Source of the DNA: Bacillus_CJ salitolerans
GTDB lineage: Bacteria > Bacillota > Bacilli > Bacillales > SA4
Length of the DNA: 64,000 nt
Reading direction: 5' to 3'
NCBI RefSeq assembly: GCF_042680805.1
Contig: NZ_JBHUEM010000003.1
Span: 558,001 to 622,000 of the forward strand
Positions within the stretch are counted from its first letter, which is position 1; every line of letters starts with the position of its first letter. Under the pieces are notes generated by a model. It worked only from the letters and a program-made list of their open reading frames with translations. It had not been told where the DNA came from and did no database searches. Shown here piece after piece: positions 16,985 through 25,273 of the stretch. The position numbers and the translations under genes were made by a program.

Positions 16985-17581
16985 ATGGAATTACAAGAAA
17001 AAGAATCAACTATAAAAAGTAAACTTCAATGGTTTCTTTTTGTTGTGCTTATCCCTTTTCTCTTTGCAATCACTGTAGCCCTTGTTGTGTTAACAATTGC
17101 TGGTGTAAATGTGTTTGATGCAGCAAAGCAGTATGGACAGCATATTCCTTTTGTTTCTAGTATCATCCCAGGAGTGGAGCCAGAGATCGATGCAGAAGAC
17201 AAGCTAAGGGAAGACTTAATTGACCTTGAAGCAACTAATCAAGACCAGCAATCCCAAATAACCGATCTAAAGAATGAAGTTGAGCAAAAACAAGCTGAAA
17301 TTGACACATTGAAAACAGAGATTGAAAAACTTAATGAAGAGCTCCTTGCAAAAGAAGAGGAGAACCAAGATACAACTCAAACTAAACAGGATCTTGCCAA
17401 AATATACGAATCTATGTCAACGAAAAATGCTGCAGCTATTTTAACTGAGCTTCAAGATGAAGATGCTCTAAATATCTTAAGAACGTTAAGTAGCGCAAAA
17501 TTGAGTGCAATTTTAGCAAAAATGGAACCTGCTGATGCTGCAAGATACACTGAATTACTAGCTATCAACGAAGCGGAATAA
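16985..17581 (+). CDS. MotE/YlxF-like membrane protein of the flagellar operon
   Basis: 198 residues. One N-terminal membrane helix (about 15-37, FLFVVLIPFLFAITVALVVL), a coiled coil (about 65-120, with repeated LKxE heptads) and a C-terminal helical domain. The C-terminal part (KIYESMSTKNAAAILTELQDEDALNILRTLSSAKLSAILAKMEPADAARYTELL) has the repeat pattern of the MgtE intracellular N domain. This architecture is that of YlxF in B. subtilis and of MotE-type stator chaperones elsewhere. Its position between fliJ and fliK agrees. A role in stator or hook assembly is inference. Confidence 0.88.
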   Translation: MELQEKESTIKSKLQWFLFVVLIPFLFAITVALVVLTIAGVNVFDAAKQYGQHIPFVSSIIPGVEPEIDAEDKLREDLIDLEATNQDQQSQITDLKNEVEQKQAEIDTLKTEIEKLNEELLAKEEENQDTTQTKQDLAKIYESMSTKNAAAILTELQDEDALNILRTLSSAKLSAILAKMEPADAARYTELLAINEAE

Positions 17582-17609
17582 AACAGAGCATTTGAAAGGA
17601 GGTGAAAAA

Positions 17610-18950
17610 ATGAACGTCGCTGGAATTCCATTGTTTTCACAAGCACCTAATTCCAAAGTGAATGATCTAGGGAAATTATCAGGAAACCAATCAACCTTAT
17701 TTGGTTCACTCATGTTGCAAAGCACAAGCGGATTACAAGCTGAATTAATTCAAGGTATGCAGGATGTAAACTTGCAGAACACCATGCACCCGTTACTTGC
17801 TCTTTTAATGAATAGTATGAATGGTGAGAGTGTTGAAGCGACCGAATCATCTGAGTCAGTACTTGGTGAAAATTTGCTTGAAGAGTTAAAATCGTTGCTT
17901 GATCAGTTAATACAAGAGGGGTTACTTCCCCAACATTTGAATGAACAAATGTTAGAAACAGAAGAATCTGAGTTACCAGCATGGTTTAGTTTATTGCCTG
18001 ATGACCTGTTAACGAAATTAACAGCATTATTCAAGGAACATACTCCAATTGAAGAATTGTTAGGTACTAGTTCGGATCTGCAAAAAGTTGAGTCAATCTT
18101 GGCTAGCTATATTCTACTTGATAAAGGTAATACCCAACATTTATCTGGGGATCAAAAAGAAACGCTACAAGCTTTGCTTAAGGTTTTACATCAACAATTC
18201 ACACAGCAACTAAAGAGTGAATCGTTTACATCTTTTATGAATCAGCCTGAATCAATTCAGCTCTCTAAAGAATTAGAAAAATTATTTACATCCATACTTG
18301 CAAAAGCGTCTGATGGCACTAAAGCTCAGGTAGAAACAGGTGTAAATAAGCTAGATTATTTACAGGCGTTATATCAAAGAGCTTCATTAGTTGAACGAAA
18401 ACTAACGAGCACATCACAAGATTCGAATAGTAAGGTAGCTTTTATGGGGGTTGAAAACGCGGGTCCAATGAGCCGGGTTCAGCAATTCGCATTGTTTATG
18501 GAACAAGCACCAACAAAGCAAGTGAATCAAGAGCAATTTATTAAAGATTTTCAAAGTATTTTAGCTAAAAGTAACTTTCAAAATGCAACTGGCGGAATGA
18601 AGCTACTTATTAAATTGTACCCAGAAAACCTAGGTCAACTAAGAATTGAAGTTATCCAACAGCAAGGACAATTAATTGCAAGAATCGTTGCTTCAAACGC
18701 AACAGCAAAGGAAATGCTTGACTCTCAATTACAAGGACTTAAAAATGCCTTTACGAGCCAAAACATTCAAGTTGAGAAAATTGAAATACTTAATTCTCAA
18801 AATTTACAGCAACAATTTGACCGCTCGCTAGATAAGGACGGAAACAACCAACAGTCCTCTAATCGTGATAAGAACAAAGAACAAGAAGAAAATCAAAATG
18901 ATTCATTTGAGTCAGCTTTTCAGGAAGAACTAATGAATCTAGAAGTGTAG
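17610..18950 (+). CDS. fliK: Flagellar hook-length control protein FliK
   Basis: Exported molecular ruler that measures the hook and triggers the FlhB specificity switch. 446 residues from ATG 17610, which follows AAAGGAGGTGAAAAA; the longer frame starting at 17592 includes that ribosome binding site and is rejected. The middle is low-complexity, rich in Q, L, E and S. The conserved C-terminal domain (GGMKLLIKLYPENLGQLRIEV to QNIQVEKIEI, about residues 330-395) is the FlhB-interacting part. The tail is hydrophilic (DKDGNNQQSSNRDKNKEQEE). Confidence 0.94.
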   Translation: MNVAGIPLFSQAPNSKVNDLGKLSGNQSTLFGSLMLQSTSGLQAELIQGMQDVNLQNTMHPLLALLMNSMNGESVEATESSESVLGENLLEELKSLLDQLIQEGLLPQHLNEQMLETEESELPAWFSLLPDDLLTKLTALFKEHTPIEELLGTSSDLQKVESILASYILLDKGNTQHLSGDQKETLQALLKVLHQQFTQQLKSESFTSFMNQPESIQLSKELEKLFTSILAKASDGTKAQVETGVNKLDYLQALYQRASLVERKLTSTSQDSNSKVAFMGVENAGPMSRVQQFALFMEQAPTKQVNQEQFIKDFQSILAKSNFQNATGGMKLLIKLYPENLGQLRIEVIQQQGQLIARIVASNATAKEMLDSQLQGLKNAFTSQNIQVEKIEILNSQNLQQQFDRSLDKDGNNQQSSNRDKNKEQEENQNDSFESAFQEELMNLEV

Positions 18951-18958
18951 GTGAGTAA

Positions 18959-19483
18959 ATGTCTATTAGCTTTGATCCCACTTTATATTTAAAGAATCAA
19001 ACAAAGGAACGAACAAGTAAGGGAGATGTTTTAGGAAAAGATGATTTTCTTAAAATCCTAATGACACAGCTTCAAAACCAAGATCCACTAAATCCGATGC
19101 AGGATAAGGATTTTATTGCCCAAATGGCGACCTTCACATCTCTTGAACAAATGACAAACATGAATAAAATGCTGGAGAACTTTATTAATACCCAGAATGC
19201 TGACAACATCCTGAAATATAGTGAGATGATAGGAAAGAAAGTAGAATGGGGCTATATCGAAGACGGTGTTACTGAAACTGGTGTTTCCATTGTTAAGTCT
19301 GTAATTCAGGCAAATTCACAAATATTGCTAGAGCTTGAGGATGGAACAAAAATTCCAACATCATTCATAACAAAAGTTATGAATCAGGAAAATCCTCAAG
19401 AAGGTAGTGACACTGCTGGAGGTGAATCAGATGGATCATCGGATACATCAACTACAACACCATCCACTGACTCTTCAAACTAA
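18959..19483 (+). CDS. flgD: Flagellar hook capping protein FlgD
   Basis: Scaffold cap needed for hook polymerisation. It has 174 residues; the N-terminal signature LGKDDFLKILMTQLQNQDPLNPM (about residues 26-48) followed by FIAQMATFTSLEQM is diagnostic. The C terminus is a Ser/Thr/Asp/Gly-rich tail (about 145-174) and lacks the Ig/tudor-like domains of the enterobacterial protein, as in Bacillus. The next gene overlaps its 3' end by 53 nt. Confidence 0.96.
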   Translation: MSISFDPTLYLKNQTKERTSKGDVLGKDDFLKILMTQLQNQDPLNPMQDKDFIAQMATFTSLEQMTNMNKMLENFINTQNADNILKYSEMIGKKVEWGYIEDGVTETGVSIVKSVIQANSQILLELEDGTKIPTSFITKVMNQENPQEGSDTAGGESDGSSDTSTTTPSTDSSN

Positions 19484-19802
19484 AAAAATTGAGAAAGACA
19501 AGGAAGTAAATACCAATTTTCGCGAGCTTTTGCACGAAGCACTTGGTCTGAAAATTAGTAAGCATGCACAAAAGCGACTTGCAGAGCGAAATATTGAAAT
19601 TGGGAATGAAAAATGGGTAAAACTACAAGAAAAAATGGCAGAAGCAAGAGATATGGGAATAACGGAATCTCTCGTCGTGATGAATCAAGCGGCACTCATT
19701 GTGAACACAAAGAATAATACTGTCATAACAGCGATGAACCGTCATGAAGCTAGCTCGCAAATTTTCACTAATATAAACGGAACCATTTTATTAGATCAAT
19801 AA
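19431..19802 (+). CDS. Flagellar operon protein of the TIGR02530/DUF3766 type
   Basis: 123 residues from ATG 19431, preceded by GGAGGTGA at 19418-19425 with good spacing, inside the flgD reading frame. The conserved core runs from FRELLHEALGLKISKHAQKRLAERNIEI through ITESLVVMNQAALIVNTKNNTVITAMNR. That matches the small 'flagellar operon protein' family found between flgD and flgE in many Bacillaceae and Clostridia. Its molecular function is not known to me; the context suggests hook assembly. The first 25 residues, which overlap flgD, are poorly constrained. Confidence 0.88.
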   Translation: MDHRIHQLQHHPLTLQTKKIEKDKEVNTNFRELLHEALGLKISKHAQKRLAERNIEIGNEKWVKLQEKMAEARDMGITESLVVMNQAALIVNTKNNTVITAMNRHEASSQIFTNINGTILLDQ

Positions 19803-19875
19803 GGCTGGACCGAAAGGAAGCCAAGGGTTGTGGACTGACAGAAGCAACTTAATAATTTGAGAGGGGAAAACACTC

Positions 19876-21195
19876 ATGCTACGTTCAATGTACTCAGGAA
19901 TTGCCGGAATGAGAAACTTCCAAACAAAACTAGATGTAATCGGGAATAACATCGCAAACGTAAATACTTTCGGATATAAAAAAGGAAGAGTTGTATTTAA
20001 AGATTTAATGAGCCAATCCATATCTGGAGCAAGTACACCTACCGATAATCGTGGAGGTACCAACCCTGCTCAAGTAGGTTTAGGTGCGACAATGGCAGCT
20101 ATTGATATGGTAGCTACACAAGGAAGCTTACAAACAACAGGGCGCCAATTAGACTTAGCGATTAACGGAGACGGATTTTTCGTTGTAAATAGAGGTGGAC
20201 TAAACATGTACACGCGTGCAGGTAACTTCTATTTAGACCAACAAGGCACACTTGTTACAGCAGATGGGTATAAGGTGCAAGGATATCAAGTAAGAGAAGA
20301 TGGAACGATTGATCCACTTACATTAGGAGAAATCAAGGTTGACACAAATGCATTTATGTCACCAAAGGCAACAACACAAGTAAGTATGGTTGGGAATTTA
20401 AATGCAAGTGCTGAAATACCAACTTCAGGACCAACTAGTACTCCTATTACATCAGGTACTACACCTTTATCTACTCAACTTACGTCAAATGAGACATCTA
20501 TGGACTTAAAGGTAAGAGATTCACTTGGAAATGAACACGATATTCGCGTGATTTATACTAAGACAGCCAATAACACTTGGGATTATGAAGCGTACCGTGT
20601 TGACTTTAGTACTGGTGTCTACGGTGACCGAGTTACAAATGGTACTGGAGGAACGTTAGCATTTGATTCAACTGGAAAGTTATCTCCAGCTCCAGCTTCA
20701 ACAATTGAGGGCTTTACTATTTCTGCAGCTGCCTTAAACAATGGTGCAGACAACTTAGCTGTTAATTTTAATTTCGATTCGATTAGCCAAGTTAGCGGAT
20801 CAAGCACAATAGCAGTAGGTGAAAAAGATGGTAACGGTGAAGGATACATTGAATCATTCAACATCGGTGCATCTGGTGAGGTAGTAGGCGTATTCTCAAA
20901 CGGTGAAGTTCAAGTCCTAAGTCAAATTGGGGTAGCTACGTTTGCTAACAACGGTGGTTTAACAAAGTCTGGTAACAACTATTTCACAGAGTCTAATAAC
21001 TCAGGTGTTGCCAAAATTGGATTTGCCGGAATTGGTCGTGGATCGATTCAATCAGCAGCACTTGAAATGTCAAATGTTGACTTATCTGAAGAATTTACTG
21101 AAATGATAACAGCACAGCGTGGATTTCAAGCGAATACTCGTATTATTACAACTTCTGATGAAATCTTACAAGAGCTTGTTAATTTAAAACGATAA
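19876..21195 (+). CDS. flgE: Flagellar hook protein FlgE
   Basis: Hook structural protein, 439 residues. The N terminus MLRSMYSGIAGMRNFQTKLDVIGNNIANVNTFGYKK and the C terminus LSEEFTEMITAQRGFQANTRIITTSDEILQELVNL are the paired core helices. The middle (about 160-310) is a Thr/Ser/Gly/Asn-rich variable domain that differs greatly between species. In B. subtilis literature the gene here has also been called flgG. A strong ribosome binding site (GAGAGGGGAAAACACTC) precedes it. Confidence 0.95.
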   Translation: MLRSMYSGIAGMRNFQTKLDVIGNNIANVNTFGYKKGRVVFKDLMSQSISGASTPTDNRGGTNPAQVGLGATMAAIDMVATQGSLQTTGRQLDLAINGDGFFVVNRGGLNMYTRAGNFYLDQQGTLVTADGYKVQGYQVREDGTIDPLTLGEIKVDTNAFMSPKATTQVSMVGNLNASAEIPTSGPTSTPITSGTTPLSTQLTSNETSMDLKVRDSLGNEHDIRVIYTKTANNTWDYEAYRVDFSTGVYGDRVTNGTGGTLAFDSTGKLSPAPASTIEGFTISAAALNNGADNLAVNFNFDSISQVSGSSTIAVGEKDGNGEGYIESFNIGASGEVVGVFSNGEVQVLSQIGVATFANNGGLTKSGNNYFTESNNSGVAKIGFAGIGRGSIQSAALEMSNVDLSEEFTEMITAQRGFQANTRIITTSDEILQELVNLKR

Positions 21196-21198
21196 TAT

Positions 21199-21240
21199 AA
21201 GGAGGTGGGGGACTTGAGATTCCTCAAGTCCCCATTCACT
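21199..21240 (+). promoter_or_regulatory. Shine-Dalgarno plus spacer-looping hairpin before flbD/swrD
   Basis: A Shine-Dalgarno AAGGAGGTG (21199-21207) is followed at once by a perfect 10-bp hairpin: GGGGACTTGA (21208-21217), a 6-nt loop and TCAAGTCCCC (21224-21233). Seven nt later is the TTG at 21241 that matches the family N terminus. Linear GGAGG-to-start distance is 35 nt; with the hairpin excluded it is about 9 nt. No T run follows, so it is not an ordinary terminator. Confidence 0.65.
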
Positions 21241-21468
21241 TTGATAAAACTAACTAGGTTAAATGGCAGCTCGTTTACAATAAATGCGATCTACATAGAA
21301 CAAATACAGTCGTTTCCTGACACAACAATTTCTTTAACAACTGGTAAAAAAATTGTCGTGCGGGAGTCTGAAGATGATGTTATCCTACTAGTAAAGGATT
21401 TTTATCGACAAATTTCGATTGTGGGTGTTCAATCAAAAATGGAGGGTCCTCATTGTGAAGAACAATAA
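21241..21468 (+). CDS. swrD: Flagellar protein FlbD/SwrD
   Basis: Small protein of 75 residues from the TTG at 21241 (MIKLTRLNGSSFTINAIYIEQIQSFPDT). This corresponds to B. subtilis SwrD (YlzI), which begins with the same I-LTRLNG motif and is needed for full flagellar torque and swarming. LTTGKKIVVRES is the second conserved block. Upstream in-frame starts exist (GTG 21205, TTG 21214) but would add residues encoded by a hairpin not expected in the family. The 3' end overlaps fliL by 14 nt. Confidence 0.85.
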   Translation: MIKLTRLNGSSFTINAIYIEQIQSFPDTTISLTTGKKIVVRESEDDVILLVKDFYRQISIVGVQSKMEGPHCEEQ

Positions 21469-21889
21469 GCTATTAATTACGATGTTAATTATTATTTTAA
21501 CGATTACATTAATTGGTGTGGTGGCCCTTTTGTTAATCACGTATCTAGATGATTCATCTGATAGTAAGGAGAAAGAACCGACTATCGATGAAATAGTTGA
21601 ATACTCAGTCGATATTCCTGAAATTACAACGAACCTTATTTCTGGTGATTTTGTACGTATTCAATTCAAGATTCAAACAGACAATAAGAAGGCTAAGGAA
21701 GAATTGCAGAAAAGAGATTTTCAGGTAAAAAACATTATTATTCAAGAATTGTCTGAGATGAATTCAGAACAATTCAAGGGCAAAGAAGGAATTGCCAACC
21801 TGGAACTTCTAATAAAAGATGAAATGAATGCTCTGATGCAAGAGGGACACGTGGTAAAAGTGTACACCACCTCCTTTGTCTTACAATAA
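21455..21889 (+). CDS. fliL: Flagellar basal-body protein FliL
   Basis: Stator-associated membrane protein of 144 residues. One N-terminal membrane helix (about residues 5-27, LLITMLIIILTITLIGVVALLLI) is followed by an extracytoplasmic domain. The C-terminal SEQFKGKEGIANLELLIKDEMNALMQEGHVVKVYTTSFVLQ is the family end motif. The start is GTG 21455, 9 nt after GGAGG (21441-21445) and inside the flbD frame. Confidence 0.94.
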   Translation: MKNNKLLITMLIIILTITLIGVVALLLITYLDDSSDSKEKEPTIDEIVEYSVDIPEITTNLISGDFVRIQFKIQTDNKKAKEELQKRDFQVKNIIIQELSEMNSEQFKGKEGIANLELLIKDEMNALMQEGHVVKVYTTSFVLQ

Positions 21890-21927
21890 TCGTACTTTAG
21901 TTGTTTTATAAAAGGAGGTGAAGCTTT

Positions 21928-22926
21928 TTGTCAGGAGAAGTATTATCACAAAATGAGATTGACGCCCTGCTTTCAGCTCTTTCGAGTGGTGAAATGGATG
22001 CAGATGAATTAAAAAAGGAAGAATCAACTAAAAAGGTAAAATCTTATGATTTTAAGAGAGCACTTAGGTTCTCAAAAGATCAGATTCGTAGCTTAACAAG
22101 AATTCATGAAAACTTTGCCAGATTACTGACGACCTTTTTCTCAGCGAAATTAAGAACATATGTACAAATTTCAGTTGCATCAGCAGACCAAATACCCTAT
22201 GAGGAATTCATTCGTTCTATTCCGAAAATGACCATTCTTAATGTGTTTGAAGTCCCTCCTCTAGATGGAAGACTTATCATTGAGATTAATCCAAATATCG
22301 CGTATTCTATGATGGATCGAGTCCTTGGTGGACGAGGAATTAGTGTTAATAAGGTCGAGAACCTTACTGAAATAGAGACAAAGATCATGTCTCAGTTATT
22401 TGAACATGCAATGGACAATTTAAGAGAGGCATGGGGAACAATTGCAGATATTGATCCAGTTTTATCTGAATTTGAAGTGAATCCGCAATTCCTACAAATG
22501 GTTTCGCCAAATGAGACTGTCGTTGTAATTTCGCTTAACACACAAATTGGTGATACTAGTGGTATGATTAATATCTGTATTCCGCATGTTGTTTTAGAGC
22601 CTATTATTTCAAAATTATCCGTACATTACTGGATGCAAGCATCGAAGAAAGAAAGAGAGCCTGAAGAGCTCATTATTCTTGAAAAGCGAATTAAGTCTGC
22701 TAGTTTACCAGTCATTGCACAATTAGGAACCTCCCAGATCTCCATTCAAGAGTTCTTACATTTGGATGTAGGGGATGTAATCCAACTAGATCAAAGTATA
22801 GATAAACCATTAATAATCAATATAGGGAATGAGGCAAAATTTACTGCTCAGCCTGGGAAAGTAAATAAGAAAGTTGCCGTTCAAATTATGGAACCGATTA
22901 AGGGGGGAGATTCTGATGATGAATGA
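21928..22926 (+). CDS. fliM: Flagellar motor switch protein FliM
   Basis: C-ring protein that binds phospho-CheY. It has 332 residues with a TTG start at 21928 after AAAGGAGGTGAAGCTTT. The N-terminal CheY-binding peptide is LSQNEIDALLSAL. The middle CheC-like domain spans about residues 45-230, and the C-terminal SpoA/FliN-like domain about 245-325 (IQEFLHLDVGDVIQLDQSIDKPLIINIGNEAKF). The end overlaps fliY by 11 nt. Confidence 0.97.
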   Translation: MSGEVLSQNEIDALLSALSSGEMDADELKKEESTKKVKSYDFKRALRFSKDQIRSLTRIHENFARLLTTFFSAKLRTYVQISVASADQIPYEEFIRSIPKMTILNVFEVPPLDGRLIIEINPNIAYSMMDRVLGGRGISVNKVENLTEIETKIMSQLFEHAMDNLREAWGTIADIDPVLSEFEVNPQFLQMVSPNETVVVISLNTQIGDTSGMINICIPHVVLEPIISKLSVHYWMQASKKEREPEELIILEKRIKSASLPVIAQLGTSQISIQEFLHLDVGDVIQLDQSIDKPLIINIGNEAKFTAQPGKVNKKVAVQIMEPIKGGDSDDE

Positions 22927-24169
22927 TGATATGCTATCACAAGATGAAATTGATGCTCTTTTGAGAGGAAGCGAAGATATAGATGACCATCCTGAAGAGC
23001 AGCCCCCAGCTGAAGAGTATTTATCTGGGATGGAACAAGACGCATTAGGTGAAATAGGAAATATTTCATTCGGTAGCTCAGCAACAGCACTATCGACTTT
23101 ATTAAATCAAAAGGTTGAAATTACAACACCAACAGTTTCTGTTATACACAAAAGTGAGCTTGTTGATGAGTTTCCTCAGCCTTATGTAGCCATTCAAGTC
23201 AGCTATACAACTGGATTTAGTGGAGCTAATGTGTTAGTTATTAAGTCAAGCGACGCTGCGATTATTGCAGATTTAATGTTAGGTGGAGATGGTCATAACC
23301 CACAGGATCTTCTTGGTGAAATACAATTAAGTGCTGTACAAGAAGCGATGAACCAAATGATGGGTTCAGCTGCAACATCCATGTCAACCGTATTTAAGAA
23401 AAAGGTAGATATATCACCACCGAGTATAGAAATGATGGATTTAACTGAAGGTGAGGGGGCAGCCCCGATTCCGGATCAGGATATATTAGTTCAAATTTCA
23501 TTTAGGTTAAAAATTGGTGATCTAATAGATTCAAGTATCATGCAGTTACTGCCGCTTGAGTTTGCTAGAAGTCTAGTAAATGAATTACTAAATCCAAGCG
23601 AAGCGACAGCGCAACCTGCAGCAGCACCAAAATCTAATCAGCAACAAGTTCAACAAGAACAGAAAGCTACTCATGTACAAAGTGCTCCTGCTCAGCAATA
23701 TCAACAACAGCCACAAGCACCACAAAATGTAATGGGGCATCCTTATCAAGCAGCACCAAGTAATCAACAACCAGATTTCTATCAGCAATCAGCACCTACG
23801 CAGCCGCAACATATTGGTACGCCTCATATGGCACCAAATGGCTATCAGCCAACCATTCAACCAGCTGCCTTTACAAACTTTGAACAGACACAATTAGCTG
23901 AGGCAGAGGCTAAAAATCTTGATATGCTTTTAGATATACCACTGCAAGTAACAGTCGAGCTTGGAAGGACAAAAAGGTCTGTAAAGGAGATCCTTGAACT
24001 ATCTTCTGGATCTATACTTGAATTAGATAAGCTAGCTGGTGAACCAGTCGATATTCTTGTTAACAACAAGCTAGTAGCAAAAGGAGAAGTAGTTGTTATT
24101 GATGAGAATTTCGGGGTAAGAGTAACCGATATTATTAGTCAAAGCGATAGAATTAGAAAATTACGATAA
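22916..24169 (+). CDS. fliY: Flagellar motor switch phosphatase FliY
   Basis: C-ring protein that also dephosphorylates CheY-P. 417 residues from ATG 22916 (a second ATG at 22919 is equally possible), after AGGGGGGAGATTCTG. The N-terminal CheY-binding peptide is MLSQDEIDALLRG. The CheC-like domain has two E-x2-N phosphatase sites (GEIGNISFGS and QEAMNQMMGS). A long Q/P/A-rich linker spans about residues 235-320, and the C-terminal FliN domain runs from LLDIPLQVTVELGRTKRSVKEIL to the end. The linker is longer than I would expect for the 378-residue B. subtilis protein. Confidence 0.95.
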   Translation: MMNDDMLSQDEIDALLRGSEDIDDHPEEQPPAEEYLSGMEQDALGEIGNISFGSSATALSTLLNQKVEITTPTVSVIHKSELVDEFPQPYVAIQVSYTTGFSGANVLVIKSSDAAIIADLMLGGDGHNPQDLLGEIQLSAVQEAMNQMMGSAATSMSTVFKKKVDISPPSIEMMDLTEGEGAAPIPDQDILVQISFRLKIGDLIDSSIMQLLPLEFARSLVNELLNPSEATAQPAAAPKSNQQQVQQEQKATHVQSAPAQQYQQQPQAPQNVMGHPYQAAPSNQQPDFYQQSAPTQPQHIGTPHMAPNGYQPTIQPAAFTNFEQTQLAEAEAKNLDMLLDIPLQVTVELGRTKRSVKEILELSSGSILELDKLAGEPVDILVNNKLVAKGEVVVIDENFGVRVTDIISQSDRIRKLR

Positions 24170-24186
24170 TCTAGGGGGACACAATA

Positions 24187-24549
24187 ATGGCACACAAAAT
24201 TTTAATCGTTGACGACGCAGCATTTATGAGAATGATGATTAAGGATATATTAAGCAAAAATGGTTACGAGGTTGTTGGAGAAGCTGCTGATGGTGTTCAA
24301 GCGGTTGAACAATATAAAGAGTTTAGCCCAGATCTAGTAACAATGGATATTACAATGCCTGAGATGGATGGAATCACGGCATTAAAAGAAATTAAGAAAA
24401 TTAACCCAAATGCTAAGGTAATTATGTGCTCTGCAATGGGACAACAAGCTATGGTAATCGATGCTATTCAAGCAGGTGCAAAGGATTTTATCGTAAAGCC
24501 ATTCCAGGCAGACAGAGTTTTAGAAGCGATTGGTAAGACTCTGGCTTAA
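24187..24549 (+). CDS. cheY: Chemotaxis response regulator CheY
   Basis: Single receiver domain, 120 residues. Acidic pocket Asp9/Asp10, phosphoacceptor Asp54 in TMDITMPEMDG, the conserved Ser/Ala switch region (CSAMGQ) and Lys in FIVKPF. CheA phosphorylates it. In Bacillus CheY-P binding to FliM promotes counter-clockwise rotation, and FliY, CheC and possibly others remove the phosphate. The start follows AGGGGGACACAATA. It sits directly behind its target and phosphatase genes. Confidence 0.98.
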   Translation: MAHKILIVDDAAFMRMMIKDILSKNGYEVVGEAADGVQAVEQYKEFSPDLVTMDITMPEMDGITALKEIKKINPNAKVIMCSAMGQQAMVIDAIQAGAKDFIVKPFQADRVLEAIGKTLA

Positions 24550-24571
24550 AATATAAATGAGGTGGCAAATT

Positions 24572-25273
24572 TTGCTACAACAATTAAGAAAAATCGTATT
24601 TTTATTTTGTATGGTACTCCTATTTATGCCGCTTGTACAATCAAACGTGCAGGCGGAGACAAATAGTGGAAGTCAAAGTGTATCTGAATGGATTAAAGAG
24701 AATGAAAAAACAGATACCTCGGTTGACACTAAAGAAGAAAGTCCGTTGGACCCTGTTCAACAAGATGAAACTGTAATAGATACCGGAACTACTAATGTAA
24801 CAAAAGTCGGTTTTGGAGATTTCTTTAATGTTATTTTTTCTTTTGCCATTGTACTATTTCTCTTACTTGCAACACTGAGGTTTATTAAGAAGAAGAACCA
24901 GAGCTTTGATTCTACTAGAAAAATCAATAATATTGGTGGGACAAGCTTAGGTGGTAATCGGTCTATTCAATTAATAAAGGTAGGAAACCGTATCCTTGTT
25001 GTTGGAGTTGGCGAAAATATCCAGCTGCTATATGAAATTAATTCAGAGGATGAAATAAATGAGCTTTTATCTCATCAGGATACAGAACTTCCAATACGCG
25101 AACCTCTATCTTTCTTGAAGAATAAAATTTTTAAAAAAGACGAGACATCTCAAGATTCTGTATCTGAGCAGAACTTTAAGGCAATATTTAAAGATCAACT
25201 AAGTCATCTTCAAAAAGATAGGAAAAAGCTTTTAGATGAGCTATCTAGAAAGGGAAAACGAGAACATGAATGA
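24572..25273 (+). CDS. fliO: Flagellar biosynthesis protein FliO (FliZ)
   Basis: Membrane assembly factor of the export gate. 233 residues from TTG 24572, preceded by GAGGTGG; the ATG at 24557 overlaps that site. An N-terminal signal-like helix (IVFLFCMVLLFMPLV) with a possible cleavage site near NVQA-ET is followed by an acidic spacer. One membrane helix (about residues 93-112, VIFSFAIVLFLLLATLRFI) leads into the FliO domain (GGTSLGGNRSIQLIKVGNRILVVGVGENIQLLYEI). The end overlaps fliP by 8 nt. Confidence 0.9.
   Translation: MLQQLRKIVFLFCMVLLFMPLVQSNVQAETNSGSQSVSEWIKENEKTDTSVDTKEESPLDPVQQDETVIDTGTTNVTKVGFGDFFNVIFSFAIVLFLLLATLRFIKKKNQSFDSTRKINNIGGTSLGGNRSIQLIKVGNRILVVGVGENIQLLYEINSEDEINELLSHQDTELPIREPLSFLKNKIFKKDETSQDSVSEQNFKAIFKDQLSHLQKDRKKLLDELSRKGKREHE

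Noticed and set aside
24124..24131. ACCGATAT near the end of fliY
   Set aside because: First base off consensus and no -35 at suitable distance.
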